Numbered from the stretch's first letter, positions 31,372 to 39,690 are shown. The stretch is 41,482 bases of DNA from Candidatus Kerfeldbacteria bacterium (GCA_016207275.1 JACQPY010000001.1:1-41482), one strand, 5' to 3'. Numbers and translations: made by a program. The notes: generated by a model not told the origin, from the letters alone.

Positions 31372-32638
31372 GAAGCTTGGCCAAATTTGGCGGGTTCGTG
31401 ATCTGCGAACGAAGATTTTGTTCGTCCTGGCCATGCTGGTCGTTTTTCGAATTATTGCCCACATTCCTATTCCCGGCGTCGATACCGAAGCCCTGCGTCG
31501 ATTCTTTAGCTCGAACCAACTGCTCGGTCTGCTGAACATCTTCTCCGGCGGTGGTTTGGAGAACTTTTCGATCGTCATGCTCGGGGTTGGTCCGTATATT
31601 ACCGCTTCGATCATTTTTCAGTTGTTGACCATGATCATTCCGGCCCTCGAGCGCTTGTCGAAAGAAGGCGAGCAGGGATACCATAAGATCAATCAATGGA
31701 CGCGGATGCTGACCGTGCCGTTGGCCGCGCTGCAAGCGTTCAGCACCATTACCCTGCTGCGTCAGCAGGGGGGCGGAATCATCCCGGCGATGTCGCCATT
31801 TAATTTAATTACCGCCGTGGTCGCGATTACCGGCGGGACGATGTTCTTGATGTGGATCGGCGAGCTCATTAGCGAGAAGAAAATTGGTAATGGCATTTCG
31901 CTCCTGATCTTTGCCGGTATTGTCGCCCAGCTGCCGGTCAGCCTGCAGCGGACCCTGGCCACCTTTGACCCAACTAAAATTTTCACCTACCTACTGATCG
32001 CCGCCGTTGGCCTCATTACCATTGCCGGTATTGTCTTCATTACCGAGGCACAACGCAACATCCCGGTCTCGTACGCGCGCCGCATCCGGGGCAACCGCGT
32101 GTTCGGTGGGGTTGACACCCACCTGCCGTTACGGGTTAACCAAGCCGGCGTCATTCCCATCATTTTTGCCGTGTCGTTGGTCGTGTTTCCTCCGCTGATC
32201 GCCCAGTTTTTCGCCAATTCGAATATCGGCTGGCTGGCCGCGGCCTCGCGGGGAACGACGACGCTGTTTCAAAACCAACTCTTCTATGCCGGCATCTATT
32301 TCGTCCTGGTTTTTGCCTTCACGTACTTCTACACCTCGGTGGTGTTCCACCCGCAACAAATTTCCGAAAATTTACAGAAGCAGGGCGGATTCGTACCCGG
32401 TATCAGACCGGGTCAGCATACGGCGCAGTACCTCAGCTACGTGTCCAACCGCATTATGCTTGCTGGTGCGCTCTTTCTCGGTGCGATCGCCGTGTTGCCG
32501 AATATTCTGCAGTCGACGACGCAGATTACGACCTTAGTAGTCGGGGGGACGAGCTTGCTGATCGTCGTGGCGGTGGTCATTGAAACCGTCAAACAGATCG
32601 ACGCGCAGCTGGTAATGCGGGACTACGAGGGGTTCTAG
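31364..32638 (+). CDS. secY: Protein translocase subunit SecY
   Basis: 424 residues, ten membrane helices, normal length. IPIPGVDTEAL at the first periplasmic loop, the plug region (GGGLENFSIVMLGVGPYI), and PGIRPGQHTAQYL in the cytoplasmic loop are typical. It forms the Sec channel for the exported proteins encoded elsewhere in the window. It begins inside rplO; a heptad-repeat stem-loop follows the stop. Confidence 0.97.
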   Translation: MLEKLGQIWRVRDLRTKILFVLAMLVVFRIIAHIPIPGVDTEALRRFFSSNQLLGLLNIFSGGGLENFSIVMLGVGPYITASIIFQLLTMIIPALERLSKEGEQGYHKINQWTRMLTVPLAALQAFSTITLLRQQGGGIIPAMSPFNLITAVVAITGGTMFLMWIGELISEKKIGNGISLLIFAGIVAQLPVSLQRTLATFDPTKIFTYLLIAAVGLITIAGIVFITEAQRNIPVSYARRIRGNRVFGGVDTHLPLRVNQAGVIPIIFAVSLVVFPPLIAQFFANSNIGWLAAASRGTTTLFQNQLFYAGIYFVLVFAFTYFYTSVVFHPQQISENLQKQGGFVPGIRPGQHTAQYLSYVSNRIMLAGALFLGAIAVLPNILQSTTQITTLVVGGTSLLIVVAVVIETVKQIDAQLVMRDYEGF

Positions 32639-32644
32639 AAGAAT

Positions 32645-32740
32645 ATTTGACATGTGACATTTGACTTATGACTTGTTGATTTGATGTCAGTCCGTCTGGT
32701 CACACGTCACACGTCAAAAATCAATCGTTCAACGTTAATG
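32645..32740. repeat. Heptad-repeat stem-loop 2 (consensus RTTTGAC)
   Basis: Left units ATTTGAC, ATGTGAC, ATTTGAC, TTATGAC (32645-32672) and degenerate followers; right units GTCACAC, GTCACAC, GTCAAAA, ATCAATC, GTTCAAC, GTTAATG (32699-32740). The last unit contains the ATG of adk. The arms are imperfectly complementary. Same heptad family as the array at 39523. Confidence 0.7.
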
Positions 32741-33394
32741 GCTAAACGTCAACAATCTCCTCACCGGATTGTCATCCTCGGTCCACAAGGGTCTGGCAAA
32801 GGAACGCAGGCGGCGCGGCTGGCTAAACTCCTGAAGCTGCCTCATATTTCGACGGGCGACATTTTTCGTACGCATATCAAGCACCGAACGCCGCTCGGCC
32901 GGAAAGTCTCAGCTCTTCTTGATGCCGGTTCATTAGTATCTAATCGGCTGACCAATCAGATTCTCGCCCACCGTCTGCGGCGGCCTGACTGCCGACGTGG
33001 GTATGTGCTGGATGGGTATCCCCGGACGCTTTCCCAGGCTCGATTTTTAGAACGGGTCGCTCGGCCGACCGTGGTCGCGAACTTTGAGCTGGCTGATCGG
33101 GAAGCGGTCAAACGGCTGCGCGGTCGGCGGATGGCCCCGGACGGGACCATTTACCATCTGCGATTCAACCCGCCGCCCAAACGACTGCGCGGTCGGCTGA
33201 TGGTGCGGGAAGACGATCGGCCGGCCGCGGTCCGCCGCCGTTTGAAGACCTACCGTCGGGCAGTTGCGCCCCTCCTGAAGTTCTATCGGCGGGCCGGACT
33301 TTTGGTTAGCGTTGATGCCCGGCCGATAATTCCACGGGTAGGGCGCGCCATTTTGAACATCGTTCGCCGACGCGCTGGACGACTAGGTCGATGA
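32738..33394 (+). CDS. adk: Adenylate kinase
   Basis: 218 residues from the ATG at 32738. P-loop GPQGSGKGTQ, HISTGDIFR (AMP site), GYVLDGYPRTLSQA, and the LID region RMAPDGTIYHLRFNPPP, which lacks zinc cysteines. It interconverts ATP plus AMP and two ADP. The tracked start 19 codons upstream lies in the heptad array. Its 3' end overlaps map by 4 nt. The standard spc neighbourhood secY-adk-map is kept. Confidence 0.95.
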   Translation: MAKRQQSPHRIVILGPQGSGKGTQAARLAKLLKLPHISTGDIFRTHIKHRTPLGRKVSALLDAGSLVSNRLTNQILAHRLRRPDCRRGYVLDGYPRTLSQARFLERVARPTVVANFELADREAVKRLRGRRMAPDGTIYHLRFNPPPKRLRGRLMVREDDRPAAVRRRLKTYRRAVAPLLKFYRRAGLLVSVDARPIIPRVGRAILNIVRRRAGRLGR

Positions 33395-34161
33395 CCAAAC
33401 CGGCGCCGCTGAGCGAACAAGAACTCGCGGCGATTCGTCGAAGCGGGCAGATACTCGCGCAAGCGATGCAGCAGGTTATTGCCGCCATCCGTCGGGGCGT
33501 GGTCGCCACCATTGAGCTTGATACACTCGCTGAATCGGCCATTCGGAAACTGGGGGGAAACCCCGCTTTTAAAGGTTACCGTGGGTATCCACGCACGATC
33601 TGTATCTCCGTTAACGACGAAGTCGTCCATGGAGTTCCCCGTAAGAACAAGATTCTGAAGGAGGGTGCTGTAGTTAGTCTTGACCTCGGCGTGGTGTATC
33701 GCGGTATGTACACTGACATGGCCACGACCGTAGTTGTTTCACGTCAGACTCGCCAGACAGAGATTATTGCAGTAGCGCAAGCGGCTTTACGAGAAGGGTT
33801 GAGGCAGGTTCGCGCCGGCGCCACGACCGGCGACATCGGCGCGGCCGTCCAACAGCTTATCGAAGCACACGACTACAGTGTGGTTCGCGACCTCGTTGGT
33901 CATGGCGTTGGCCGGAGTATTCACGAGGAACCGTCAATTCCTAACTTCGGCCAACCTGGTACGGGCAGTCGGCTGCGGTCAGGCACGGCGATTGCGGTCG
34001 AGCCGATGATTACCGCTGGCCGATACACGGTGACGACTGATGGTGACGGCTGGACAGTGCGCACGGCTGATGGTAGCCTGGCGGCGCATGAGGAGCGAAC
34101 TGTTTTAGTGACCGACCACGGGTATGAACTATTGACGCCGCCACGATGGGACGAATCCTAG
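33391..34161 (+). CDS. map: Type I methionine aminopeptidase
   Basis: 256 residues. Metal ligands are in place: SLDLGVVYRGMYTDMATT (two Asp), GHGVGRSIHEEP (His), EPMITAG and the final HEERTVLVTD (Glu). It removes the initiator methionine from new proteins. It overlaps ruvX by 16 nt. infA and rpmJ, which often follow map, are not here. Confidence 0.96.
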   Translation: MTKPAPLSEQELAAIRRSGQILAQAMQQVIAAIRRGVVATIELDTLAESAIRKLGGNPAFKGYRGYPRTICISVNDEVVHGVPRKNKILKEGAVVSLDLGVVYRGMYTDMATTVVVSRQTRQTEIIAVAQAALREGLRQVRAGATTGDIGAAVQQLIEAHDYSVVRDLVGHGVGRSIHEEPSIPNFGQPGTGSRLRSGTAIAVEPMITAGRYTVTTDGDGWTVRTADGSLAAHEERTVLVTDHGYELLTPPRWDES

Positions 34162-34547
34162 GCCTCGACTACGGTGACAAGCGGGTAGGCGTGGCGATCA
34201 GCGATGAAGCTGGCTACCACGTCTTCACGCGTCCGGCCTTGATCAATCGCGGCAAGCGCGCCCTTTTTAGCGAACTCGACCAATTAATTCAAGCTGAGGG
34301 CGTGGAGCGGATCGTCGTTGGTTTGCCCTTAACCCTGCGCGGCGAACGAGGGCCGCAAGCCACCGCCATTCAGTCAATCATGTGCGAGTTGGAAGAAGCG
34401 CTGAGTTTACCGGTTGATTTTGAAGACGAGCGGATGACCACCGCCTACGCCGCGCGGTTTCGCCAGTCGTCGGCCGACCCCGACAGCATTGCTGCCGCGG
34501 CCATACTTGAATCGTATCTCGAGCGGCGGCGGAAGGAGTCACCATGA
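34146..34547 (+). CDS. ruvX: RuvX/YqgF-type Holliday junction resolvase-like protein
   Basis: 133 residues, RNase H fold: ILGLDYGDKRVGVAISDE at the N-terminus (first catalytic Asp), IVVGLPLTLRGERG, DERMTT, and DSIAAAAILESYL (last Asp). The family is linked to 16S rRNA 5' processing and Holliday junction cleavage. It overlaps map by 16 nt and the next gene by 4 nt. Confidence 0.92.
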   Translation: MGRILGLDYGDKRVGVAISDEAGYHVFTRPALINRGKRALFSELDQLIQAEGVERIVVGLPLTLRGERGPQATAIQSIMCELEEALSLPVDFEDERMTTAYAARFRQSSADPDSIAAAAILESYLERRRKESP

Positions 34548-35647
34548 ACGCCTGGTGGTACTTTGCAATTGCTGCGGCAGCATCGTTGGTGGCGTCAGTA
34601 GTTGTCCGAGCGGCCGCCCGTCGTGGCGGCGTGGTTGACCGCCCTGAAGATGATCCGGCTCGTAAGGTGCACAGCCGGCCAGTGCCGTTGCTTGGCGGTT
34701 TAGCTATCTTCGTCAGTTTTTTTACCCTGGTCGCGGTCTTAAGTCAGCAGCCGGGCACGGTGACCGGAATCTTCGTTCTGCCAAAACACCTGTGGGGAAT
34801 TTTTATCGGCGCCTGTTTGTTGATGCTGGGCGGCTACCTCGATGACCGCTACCGTCTGTCGCCGCGGAAGCAAATTATTTTTCCAGTCCTGGCCACCCTG
34901 GCGGTGATTGCCAGCGGCGTCGGCGTCAAATTCATAACTAACCCCCTCGGTGGGGTGATTAGACTGGATTCGATTAACATCCCGATTGCCAGTTGGGGCG
35001 GGGTGACCTACCACCTGACCTTGTGGGCCGATGTCTTTTCGTTTGTCTGGTTGATGGGGATGGCTTATACGACGAAATTCCTTGACGGCCTCGATGGCCT
35101 GGTATCCGGCATTACCGCCATCGGCAGCGTCATTGTTTTCTTGCTGTCGATGCGGCCGCCGGTGCTCCAACCGGAAACCGCCAACCTGGCGATTATTCTG
35201 GCCGGCGCCTGCACCGGCTTCCTGGCGCTGAATTGGCACCCGGCGCGACTGTTCCTCGGCGAGGGCGGGTCGCTCCTGACCGGCTTCTTGCTCGGCACCT
35301 TGGCCATCATTGCCGGCGGCAAAATCGCCACGGCCTTGCTGATCATGGGCATTCCCATGCTCGACGTGGCCTGGGTCATTGTTCGACGAGCGTTGGTTGA
35401 GCGTCGTTCGCCGTTCTACACGGCCGACAAGAAACACCTTCACTTCCGCCTGCTCGACGTTGGCTTTTCGCACCGCGGGGCGGTCTTATTCCTGTATCTA
35501 TTGACCGCCGTTTTTGGCGCGGCCACCTTACTGTTCAGGGGCGCGGAGAAATTACTGATTTTGTTGGTTCTCGGCTTGGTGATGGTCGGATTGGCCACGG
35601 CCTTGGTTATCGGCGCTAGCCGTCGGCGAGCCGCGGAAAAACCATGA
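34544..35647 (+). CDS. WecA/MraY-type polyprenyl-phosphate glycosyl-1-phosphate transferase
   Basis: 367 residues, about eleven membrane helices. HSRPVPLLGG near residue 45, the metal-binding GGYLDDRY near 96, FLDGLDGL near 182, and the cytoplasmic ADKKHLHFRLLDVGFSHR loop (HxH of the WecA group) are present. It transfers a sugar-1-phosphate from a UDP-sugar to undecaprenyl phosphate, the first membrane step of wall or surface glycan synthesis. WecA-like is more likely than MraY by the HLHFRLLD loop. It is coupled by 4-nt overlaps to both neighbours. Confidence 0.92.
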   Translation: MNAWWYFAIAAAASLVASVVVRAAARRGGVVDRPEDDPARKVHSRPVPLLGGLAIFVSFFTLVAVLSQQPGTVTGIFVLPKHLWGIFIGACLLMLGGYLDDRYRLSPRKQIIFPVLATLAVIASGVGVKFITNPLGGVIRLDSINIPIASWGGVTYHLTLWADVFSFVWLMGMAYTTKFLDGLDGLVSGITAIGSVIVFLLSMRPPVLQPETANLAIILAGACTGFLALNWHPARLFLGEGGSLLTGFLLGTLAIIAGGKIATALLIMGIPMLDVAWVIVRRALVERRSPFYTADKKHLHFRLLDVGFSHRGAVLFLYLLTAVFGAATLLFRGAEKLLILLVLGLVMVGLATALVIGASRRRAAEKP

Positions 35648-36150
35648 AGCGACAAGTAATTTTTCTGTTAATTGTGGCCTTGGTCATCGGCGCCTCCCTC
35701 TATGGATTCAGTGGCGGAGACGTCGGGAAGTTTTTCAGCCGTCTGTGGCAGGGGACGGTCGAACGGCGACCGCAACTGGCCGCGGTTAGCTTTGCTAGTG
35801 TCAGGGTTCGGGCGGAGGTGGCGGCCACGCTGGCCGCCCGGAGCACGGGGCTAGCTGGGCGCGAATCGCTGCCGGCCGACGCGGGTATGCTGTTCGTCTT
35901 TGAGCAACCCGGACCGCATGCGTTCTGGATGCAGGGAATGCGCTTCCCGCTCGATATCATCTGGATCAACAACGGTCAGGTGGTCGACGTCGCCCTGAAC
36001 GTCCCAGTTCCTGACGGCGTGCCGCCGCTGTATACGCCTGAGCAATTCGCGACGTCCGTGCTCGAGGTTAACGCCGGTTTCGTGGCTGAGCACGGAATTA
36101 CGATCGGTTCGCCCGCGGCCATTGAGTTTGACGGATTTTCCGAACCATGA
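35644..36150 (+). CDS. DUF192 family membrane-anchored protein
   Basis: 168 residues. One N-terminal membrane segment (about residues 4-22), then the DUF192 domain: RSTGLAGRESLPADAGMLFVFEQPGPHAFWMQGMRFPLDIIWINN near residues 78-122, ending VLEVNAGFVAEHGI. The family is widespread, exported or membrane-anchored, with unknown function. Overlaps the glycosyltransferase by 4 nt. Confidence 0.9.
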   Translation: MKRQVIFLLIVALVIGASLYGFSGGDVGKFFSRLWQGTVERRPQLAAVSFASVRVRAEVAATLAARSTGLAGRESLPADAGMLFVFEQPGPHAFWMQGMRFPLDIIWINNGQVVDVALNVPVPDGVPPLYTPEQFATSVLEVNAGFVAEHGITIGSPAAIEFDGFSEP

Positions 36151-36182
36151 TAGGCTAACGGCCTAACGTTGACCCACACGCT

Positions 36183-36500
36183 ATGTTTGCTATCGTCGCG
36201 ATCAGCGGAAAACAGTATCTCGTTTCCCAGGGACAGCGGCTGTCTGTCGATGCGTTGGCGGTTGAAGCCGGAAAAACTGTCCGTTTTGACGCAGTCTTGT
36301 TGGTCGCCGGCGGCGCCCGCATCCAGGTCGGCCAGCCGCAGGTCGCTGGCGTTACCGTCGAAGCCAAGGTCCTCCGACAGTACCGCGGCGACAAGGTGAC
36401 CGTTCTCAAGTATAAGCCCAAGGTCCGATACCGCAAAAAGTTCGGTCATCGGCAAAGCCTGACTGAACTTGAGGTTACCAATATTCATCGTGGCCAGTAA
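36183..36500 (+). CDS. rplU: 50S ribosomal protein L21
   Basis: 105 residues (MFAIVAISGKQYLVSQGQRLSVD; YRKKFGHRQSLTELEVTNI). Normally followed by rpmA (L27), which is absent here; a terminator and the convergent recR gene follow instead. Confidence 0.96.
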   Translation: MFAIVAISGKQYLVSQGQRLSVDALAVEAGKTVRFDAVLLVAGGARIQVGQPQVAGVTVEAKVLRQYRGDKVTVLKYKPKVRYRKKFGHRQSLTELEVTNIHRGQ

Positions 36501-36514
36501 GACCGGCGCGCCGA

Positions 36515-36539
36515 GGCCGCTCAGCGGGGGCGGCGTTTT
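36515..36539 (+). terminator. Terminator of rplU
   Basis: GCCGC/GCGGC stem followed by GTTTT, 15 nt after the rplU stop. It ends just before the convergent recR stop. Confidence 0.5.
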
Positions 36540-36542
36540 GGG

Positions 36543-37142
36543 CTAGGCGTTCTGTCGACCGCGCAGGGCGTTGGCCACCGTCACCTCGTCAGCGTACTCG
36601 AGCGTCGCGCCCATGGGCAGGCCCCGACCGAGGCGGGTGACCGTGACCCCGAGGGGACGCAAGATTTTCTTAAGATGTAAGGCGGTGGTTTCACCTTCCA
36701 TGTCGGGGTTAGTGGCAATGATGACCTCGCGGACATGGTCAGTCTTAACGCGTTCGAGCAAGGACGCCAGATTAAGCTGGTCCGGCGTCACGCCCTCGAG
36801 GGGGTTGAGGACGCCGCCGAGGACATGGTACCGACCGTGGTACTCGCCGCTCTGCTCAATCACGCTGACGTCGGGGGTTTCGGCCACCACGCAGACGGTG
36901 GTCTGATCGCGACTCGGATCGCGATCAAAGCGGCAGGGCGAGGCCTCGTCAACCAGGCCGCAGACGCTACACCGGGTAACCCGCGCCGGCAAGGAGGCGA
37001 TGCGCTCACTCAGCGCTTTCAGGTCGGCCGGTGACTGGCGGAGCAGGTGGAAGGTGAAACGCTGGGCGTTTTTGTCGCCAACGCCAGGAAACTTCCGGAA
37101 CGCGTCAACCAGCTCTTGCAGCGGCTTCGGCAGCTGGGCCAT
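36543..37142 (-). CDS. recR: Recombination protein RecR
   Basis: 199 residues. N-terminal helix-hairpin-helix (FRKFPGVGDKNAQRFTFHLL), then a zinc-finger-like CSVCG...SPC, and a Toprim domain (VCVVAETPDV, EVIIATNPDMEGETTALHL). It is a member of the RecF/RecO pathway that loads RecA at gaps. The fourth zinc ligand is missing: the usual C-x2-C after SP is C-x-x-D. It is the last gene of the dnaB-ybaB-recR set. Confidence 0.95.
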   Translation of the reverse strand: MAQLPKPLQELVDAFRKFPGVGDKNAQRFTFHLLRQSPADLKALSERIASLPARVTRCSVCGLVDEASPCRFDRDPSRDQTTVCVVAETPDVSVIEQSGEYHGRYHVLGGVLNPLEGVTPDQLNLASLLERVKTDHVREVIIATNPDMEGETTALHLKKILRPLGVTVTRLGRGLPMGATLEYADEVTVANALRGRQNA

Positions 37143-37145
37143 GCG

Positions 37146-37448
37146 TCAGCCAAGCCCGCCCGGCAGCTTGAAGCCCGGCGTTTGTTTTAATACCTTAGCC
37201 GCTTCAACTTGCGATTTACGGATGGCGTTGTTGACGGCTTCGGCCAGGTGCTGCTGCAGTTCTTCGCGTTTTTCCGCTCGCAGGTGATCGGGATCAATCT
37301 CGATTCCCAGCACCTCCTGGTTGCCGTCCATGACCACCTGAATCTTCCCGTGATCGGCGTCGGCGTGAACCACCACCTCTTTCAGGGTATTCTGGATGGT
37401 CTTGGCCTGGTGGCGGAGCTCTTTGTACTGCTTGAGTTTACTGAACAT
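37146..37448 (-). CDS. YbaB/EbfC family nucleoid-associated protein
   Basis: 100 residues from the ATG at 37448 (MFSKLKQYKELRHQAKTIQ); the tracked ORF adds six residues. The family forms tweezer-like dimers that bind DNA. Its place directly upstream of recR, 3 nt apart, is the conserved arrangement in many bacteria. Confidence 0.92.
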   Translation of the reverse strand: MFSKLKQYKELRHQAKTIQNTLKEVVVHADADHGKIQVVMDGNQEVLGIEIDPDHLRAEKREELQQHLAEAVNNAIRKSQVEAAKVLKQTPGFKLPGGLG

Positions 37449-37511
37449 ACCTACTAAGCATAGCACAGGGTTGCCAACGGTGCAGTAGTAACGACTGATT
37501 GAGCTGCGGAT

Positions 37512-38864
37512 CTAGAACGGCGGCGCTTCCAGGCGTTTCTCGAGCGTGCGGAAGCTGGTTTTGGCTTCGTCAAAGTAAACTTGCAGCTGACCGGTCGGGC
37601 CGTTGCGGTGCTTGGCGATCATCAAATCGGCGATATGCTTGCGGTTCGTGTCGGGCCGGTGCAACTCTTCGCGGTAGATGAACAGCACCACGTCGGCGTC
37701 TTGCTCGATCGAACCGGATTCGCGGAGATCGGACAACTTGGGAATCGGCGGGTTGCGCATTTCAGTGGCCCGCGAGAGCTGCGAAATGGCCAGCACCGGC
37801 ACGTTGATCTCCTTGGCCAGGCCTTTTAGGCCGCGGGTAATTTCGGCGATTTGCAGCACCCGGTTTTCGGCGTCGGCGCGGCCCTCCATCAGCTGGAGGT
37901 AGTCGACGACCAGCAGGCCGAGACCGTGCTCGGATTGAAGTCGTCGGGCTTTGGTCCGCATTTCCAGGACGGTGCTGATCGCCGAGTCGTCAATGAACAG
38001 CGGCGCTTCGGAGAGCACGCCCATGGCGTGGCCGATCCGGCTGAAGTCCTCGTCTTCGGACAGCTTGCCGGTCCGCATCTTCCAGAGGTCGACGCCGGCT
38101 TCCGCCACCAGCAGTCGGTCAACCAGCTGCTCCTTCGACATTTCCAAGGAGAAGACGCCGACCGGAACTTTTTCCCGGACCGCGGCGTGGCGGGCAATGT
38201 CCAAAGCCAGCGAGGTTTTCCCGACCGAGGGCCGGGCGGCCAGGACAATCAGGTCGCCGCGCTGCAAGCCGGCCAGCAAGTTGTCGAGGTCGGATAGCCC
38301 GGTGGCGAGGCCGCGGAGCTTGCCTGACTCGCGGTGCAGCTCGTCAATCCGGTCGAAGGCCTCGGTCAGGACGGCTTTGAGCGGGATAAACTGTTGCCGT
38401 AAGTACTTCTGCGAGACGCTGAAGACCGCCTGCTCCGCCTGGTCGAGCAAGTTGGCGACGTCCTCGGTTTCGCGGTAGCCGAGCTCCATAATCTCGGAAG
38501 CGGCGGTGATCAACCGGCGGAGGGTGGCCTTGTGCTGGACGATTCGGGCGTAGGTGACGATGTTCGATGATGACGGTACGGCCGAGGTCAGCGACGCCAA
38601 GTAGCTCCGGCCGCCGATCTGGTCCAGCCGGTCGCCCGACTGGAGGACGTTGGTTAACGACAGGACGTCAATCGGCTCGCGCTTTTCGTAGAGCTCGAGC
38701 ATCGCCTCGTAGATTGCCCGGTGGGCGTCTTTGTAGAAGTCGGTCGGCCGGATGATGTCGGCTACCCGAATGATCGCTTCTTTATCGATCAGGAGCGAGC
38801 CGAGAACCGACTGCTCGGCCTCGAGGTTTTGCGGCGGCAACTTGGCGATGGTTTCGGTGGCCAT
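37512..38864 (-). CDS. dnaB: Replicative DNA helicase DnaB
   Basis: 450 residues from the ATG at 38864. The N-terminal DnaG-binding domain (PPQNLEAEQSVLGSLLID) is followed by the RecA-type domain: Walker A RPSVGKTSLALDIA, Walker B LLVVDYLQLM, and the arginine-finger region SDLRESGSIEQDADVVLFIYRE. It is a hexameric ring that unwinds DNA at the fork. ybaB and recR follow on the same strand. The tracked start 13 codons upstream lies within its promoter. Confidence 0.97.
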   Translation of the reverse strand: MATETIAKLPPQNLEAEQSVLGSLLIDKEAIIRVADIIRPTDFYKDAHRAIYEAMLELYEKREPIDVLSLTNVLQSGDRLDQIGGRSYLASLTSAVPSSSNIVTYARIVQHKATLRRLITAASEIMELGYRETEDVANLLDQAEQAVFSVSQKYLRQQFIPLKAVLTEAFDRIDELHRESGKLRGLATGLSDLDNLLAGLQRGDLIVLAARPSVGKTSLALDIARHAAVREKVPVGVFSLEMSKEQLVDRLLVAEAGVDLWKMRTGKLSEDEDFSRIGHAMGVLSEAPLFIDDSAISTVLEMRTKARRLQSEHGLGLLVVDYLQLMEGRADAENRVLQIAEITRGLKGLAKEINVPVLAISQLSRATEMRNPPIPKLSDLRESGSIEQDADVVLFIYREELHRPDTNRKHIADLMIAKHRNGPTGQLQVYFDEAKTSFRTLEKRLEAPPF

Positions 38865-38874
38865 GGCGCACTGT

Positions 38875-38903
38875 ATTGTACGGTGAGCGACAGACTGGAG
38901 CAA
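38875..38903 (-). promoter_or_regulatory. Promoter of dnaB
   Basis: Minus strand TTGCTC, 17-nt spacer, TACAAT; the -10 box ends 10 nt before the ATG, leaving a very short or no leader. Confidence 0.55.
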
Positions 38904-38945
38904 GTGCCGACACGCACAAGTTTTCCCCCGGAACTGTCCACACCC

Positions 38946-38974
38946 TTGAAAGCGTGGCCGCGGTAGCCTAGACT
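38946..38974 (+). promoter_or_regulatory. Promoter of the DnaQ-like gene, probably leaderless
   Basis: TTGAAA, 17-nt spacer, TAGACT. The -10 box ends 7 nt before the ATG at 38982, so the transcript should begin at or near the start codon. Confidence 0.5.
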
Positions 38975-38981
38975 ACGAGCC

Positions 38982-39521
38982 ATGCCGAACCTGGTTAGGC
39001 CCAGTGAGTTTGCCGTTATCGACGTGGAAACGACTGGCTTTAAGCCAGAAGACGGCCACGAGATTGTTGAGGTGGCGGCCCAGAAAATCCGCGGCCAGTC
39101 AGTGATCGGGCAGTATCAGGCCTTGGTCCAGGCCAGCCGCCCGCTCGATCCCGGCAGCGTGCTGTTCAACGGCATCGGCCCCGAGCTGTTGGCGGCTGAA
39201 GGCAAAGCGGGGCACGAAGTTTTCCCGGTTCTCCACGCCTTCCTCGGTTCAGCGGTCTTGATCGGCCACAACATTCCGTTCGATCTCGGATTTTTGAACA
39301 AGCATTTTACCCTTCACGCACTGCCGCCGTTGACCAACAGCGTCCTCGACACGCTGCTGCTGTCGCGGAAGTACCTGATTCTCCCCTCGTACTCGTTGGA
39401 ATCAGTTGCCCGCTACTTGCAAGTACCGCAACCCACGGCGCATCGAGCCATGGCCGACGTGGAGACAACCCGGCAAGTGTTTTTGAAACTGGTGGAGCGG
39501 GCGCTGAAAGTGGGTAGATAA
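38982..39521 (+). CDS. DnaQ-like 3'-5' exonuclease
   Basis: 179 residues, DEDDh exonuclease fold. VIDVETTG near residue 13 (first Asp and Glu), GHNIPFDLGFL near 92 (second Asp) and HRAMADVETT near 150 (His and last Asp) form the active site. This is either the proofreading epsilon subunit of DNA polymerase III or a related stand-alone exonuclease; there is no polymerase-binding tail, so I do not use dnaQ. It diverges from dnaB. Confidence 0.92.
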   Translation: MPNLVRPSEFAVIDVETTGFKPEDGHEIVEVAAQKIRGQSVIGQYQALVQASRPLDPGSVLFNGIGPELLAAEGKAGHEVFPVLHAFLGSAVLIGHNIPFDLGFLNKHFTLHALPPLTNSVLDTLLLSRKYLILPSYSLESVARYLQVPQPTAHRAMADVETTRQVFLKLVERALKVGR

Positions 39522-39522
39522 C

Positions 39523-39602
39523 GTTTGACTATTGACATTTGACGTTTGACTGTAGGACACTGTGGTCGTGCACGGTCAATAGTCAAATGTCAAACGTTAA
39601 AT
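39523..39602. repeat. Heptad-repeat stem-loop 3 (consensus RTTTGAC)
   Basis: Left units GTTTGAC, TATTGAC, ATTTGAC, GTTTGAC (39523-39550); 24 nt; right units GTCAATA, GTCAAAT, GTCAAAC, GTTAAAT (39575-39602). It starts 1 nt after the exonuclease stop and ends 13 nt before tRNA-Lys. The 7-nt period, not exact palindromy, is the preserved feature. Confidence 0.75.
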
Positions 39603-39615
39603 GTTCTGCACACGC

Positions 39616-39690
39616 GGGCCCGTAGCTCAATGGTAGAGCATCTGCCTTTTAAGCAGAGGGTTGATGGTTCGAATCCATCCGGGCTCACCA
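39616..39690 (+). tRNA. tRNA-Lys (anticodon TTT)
   Basis: Acceptor GGGCCCG/CGGGCTC (one G-U), D arm GCTC-AATGGTA-GAGC, anticodon stem TCTGC/GCAGA with loop CTTTTAA (TTT), T arm GATGG-TTCGAAT-CCATC, discriminator A and an encoded CCA. Its last six bases TCACCA are also the first bases of the inverted repeat around the recombinase gene, so it is the probable integration target. Confidence 0.97.

Noticed and set aside
34739-35473. 244-residue minus-strand ORF under the WecA-like gene
   Set aside because: Antisense of a membrane-protein gene, giving a Gln/Gly/Asn/Arg-rich sequence with no family.
39523-39602. Heptad arrays as CRISPR
   Set aside because: Units are 7 nt, contiguous, without unique spacers, and lie in complementary halves; no cas genes are present.
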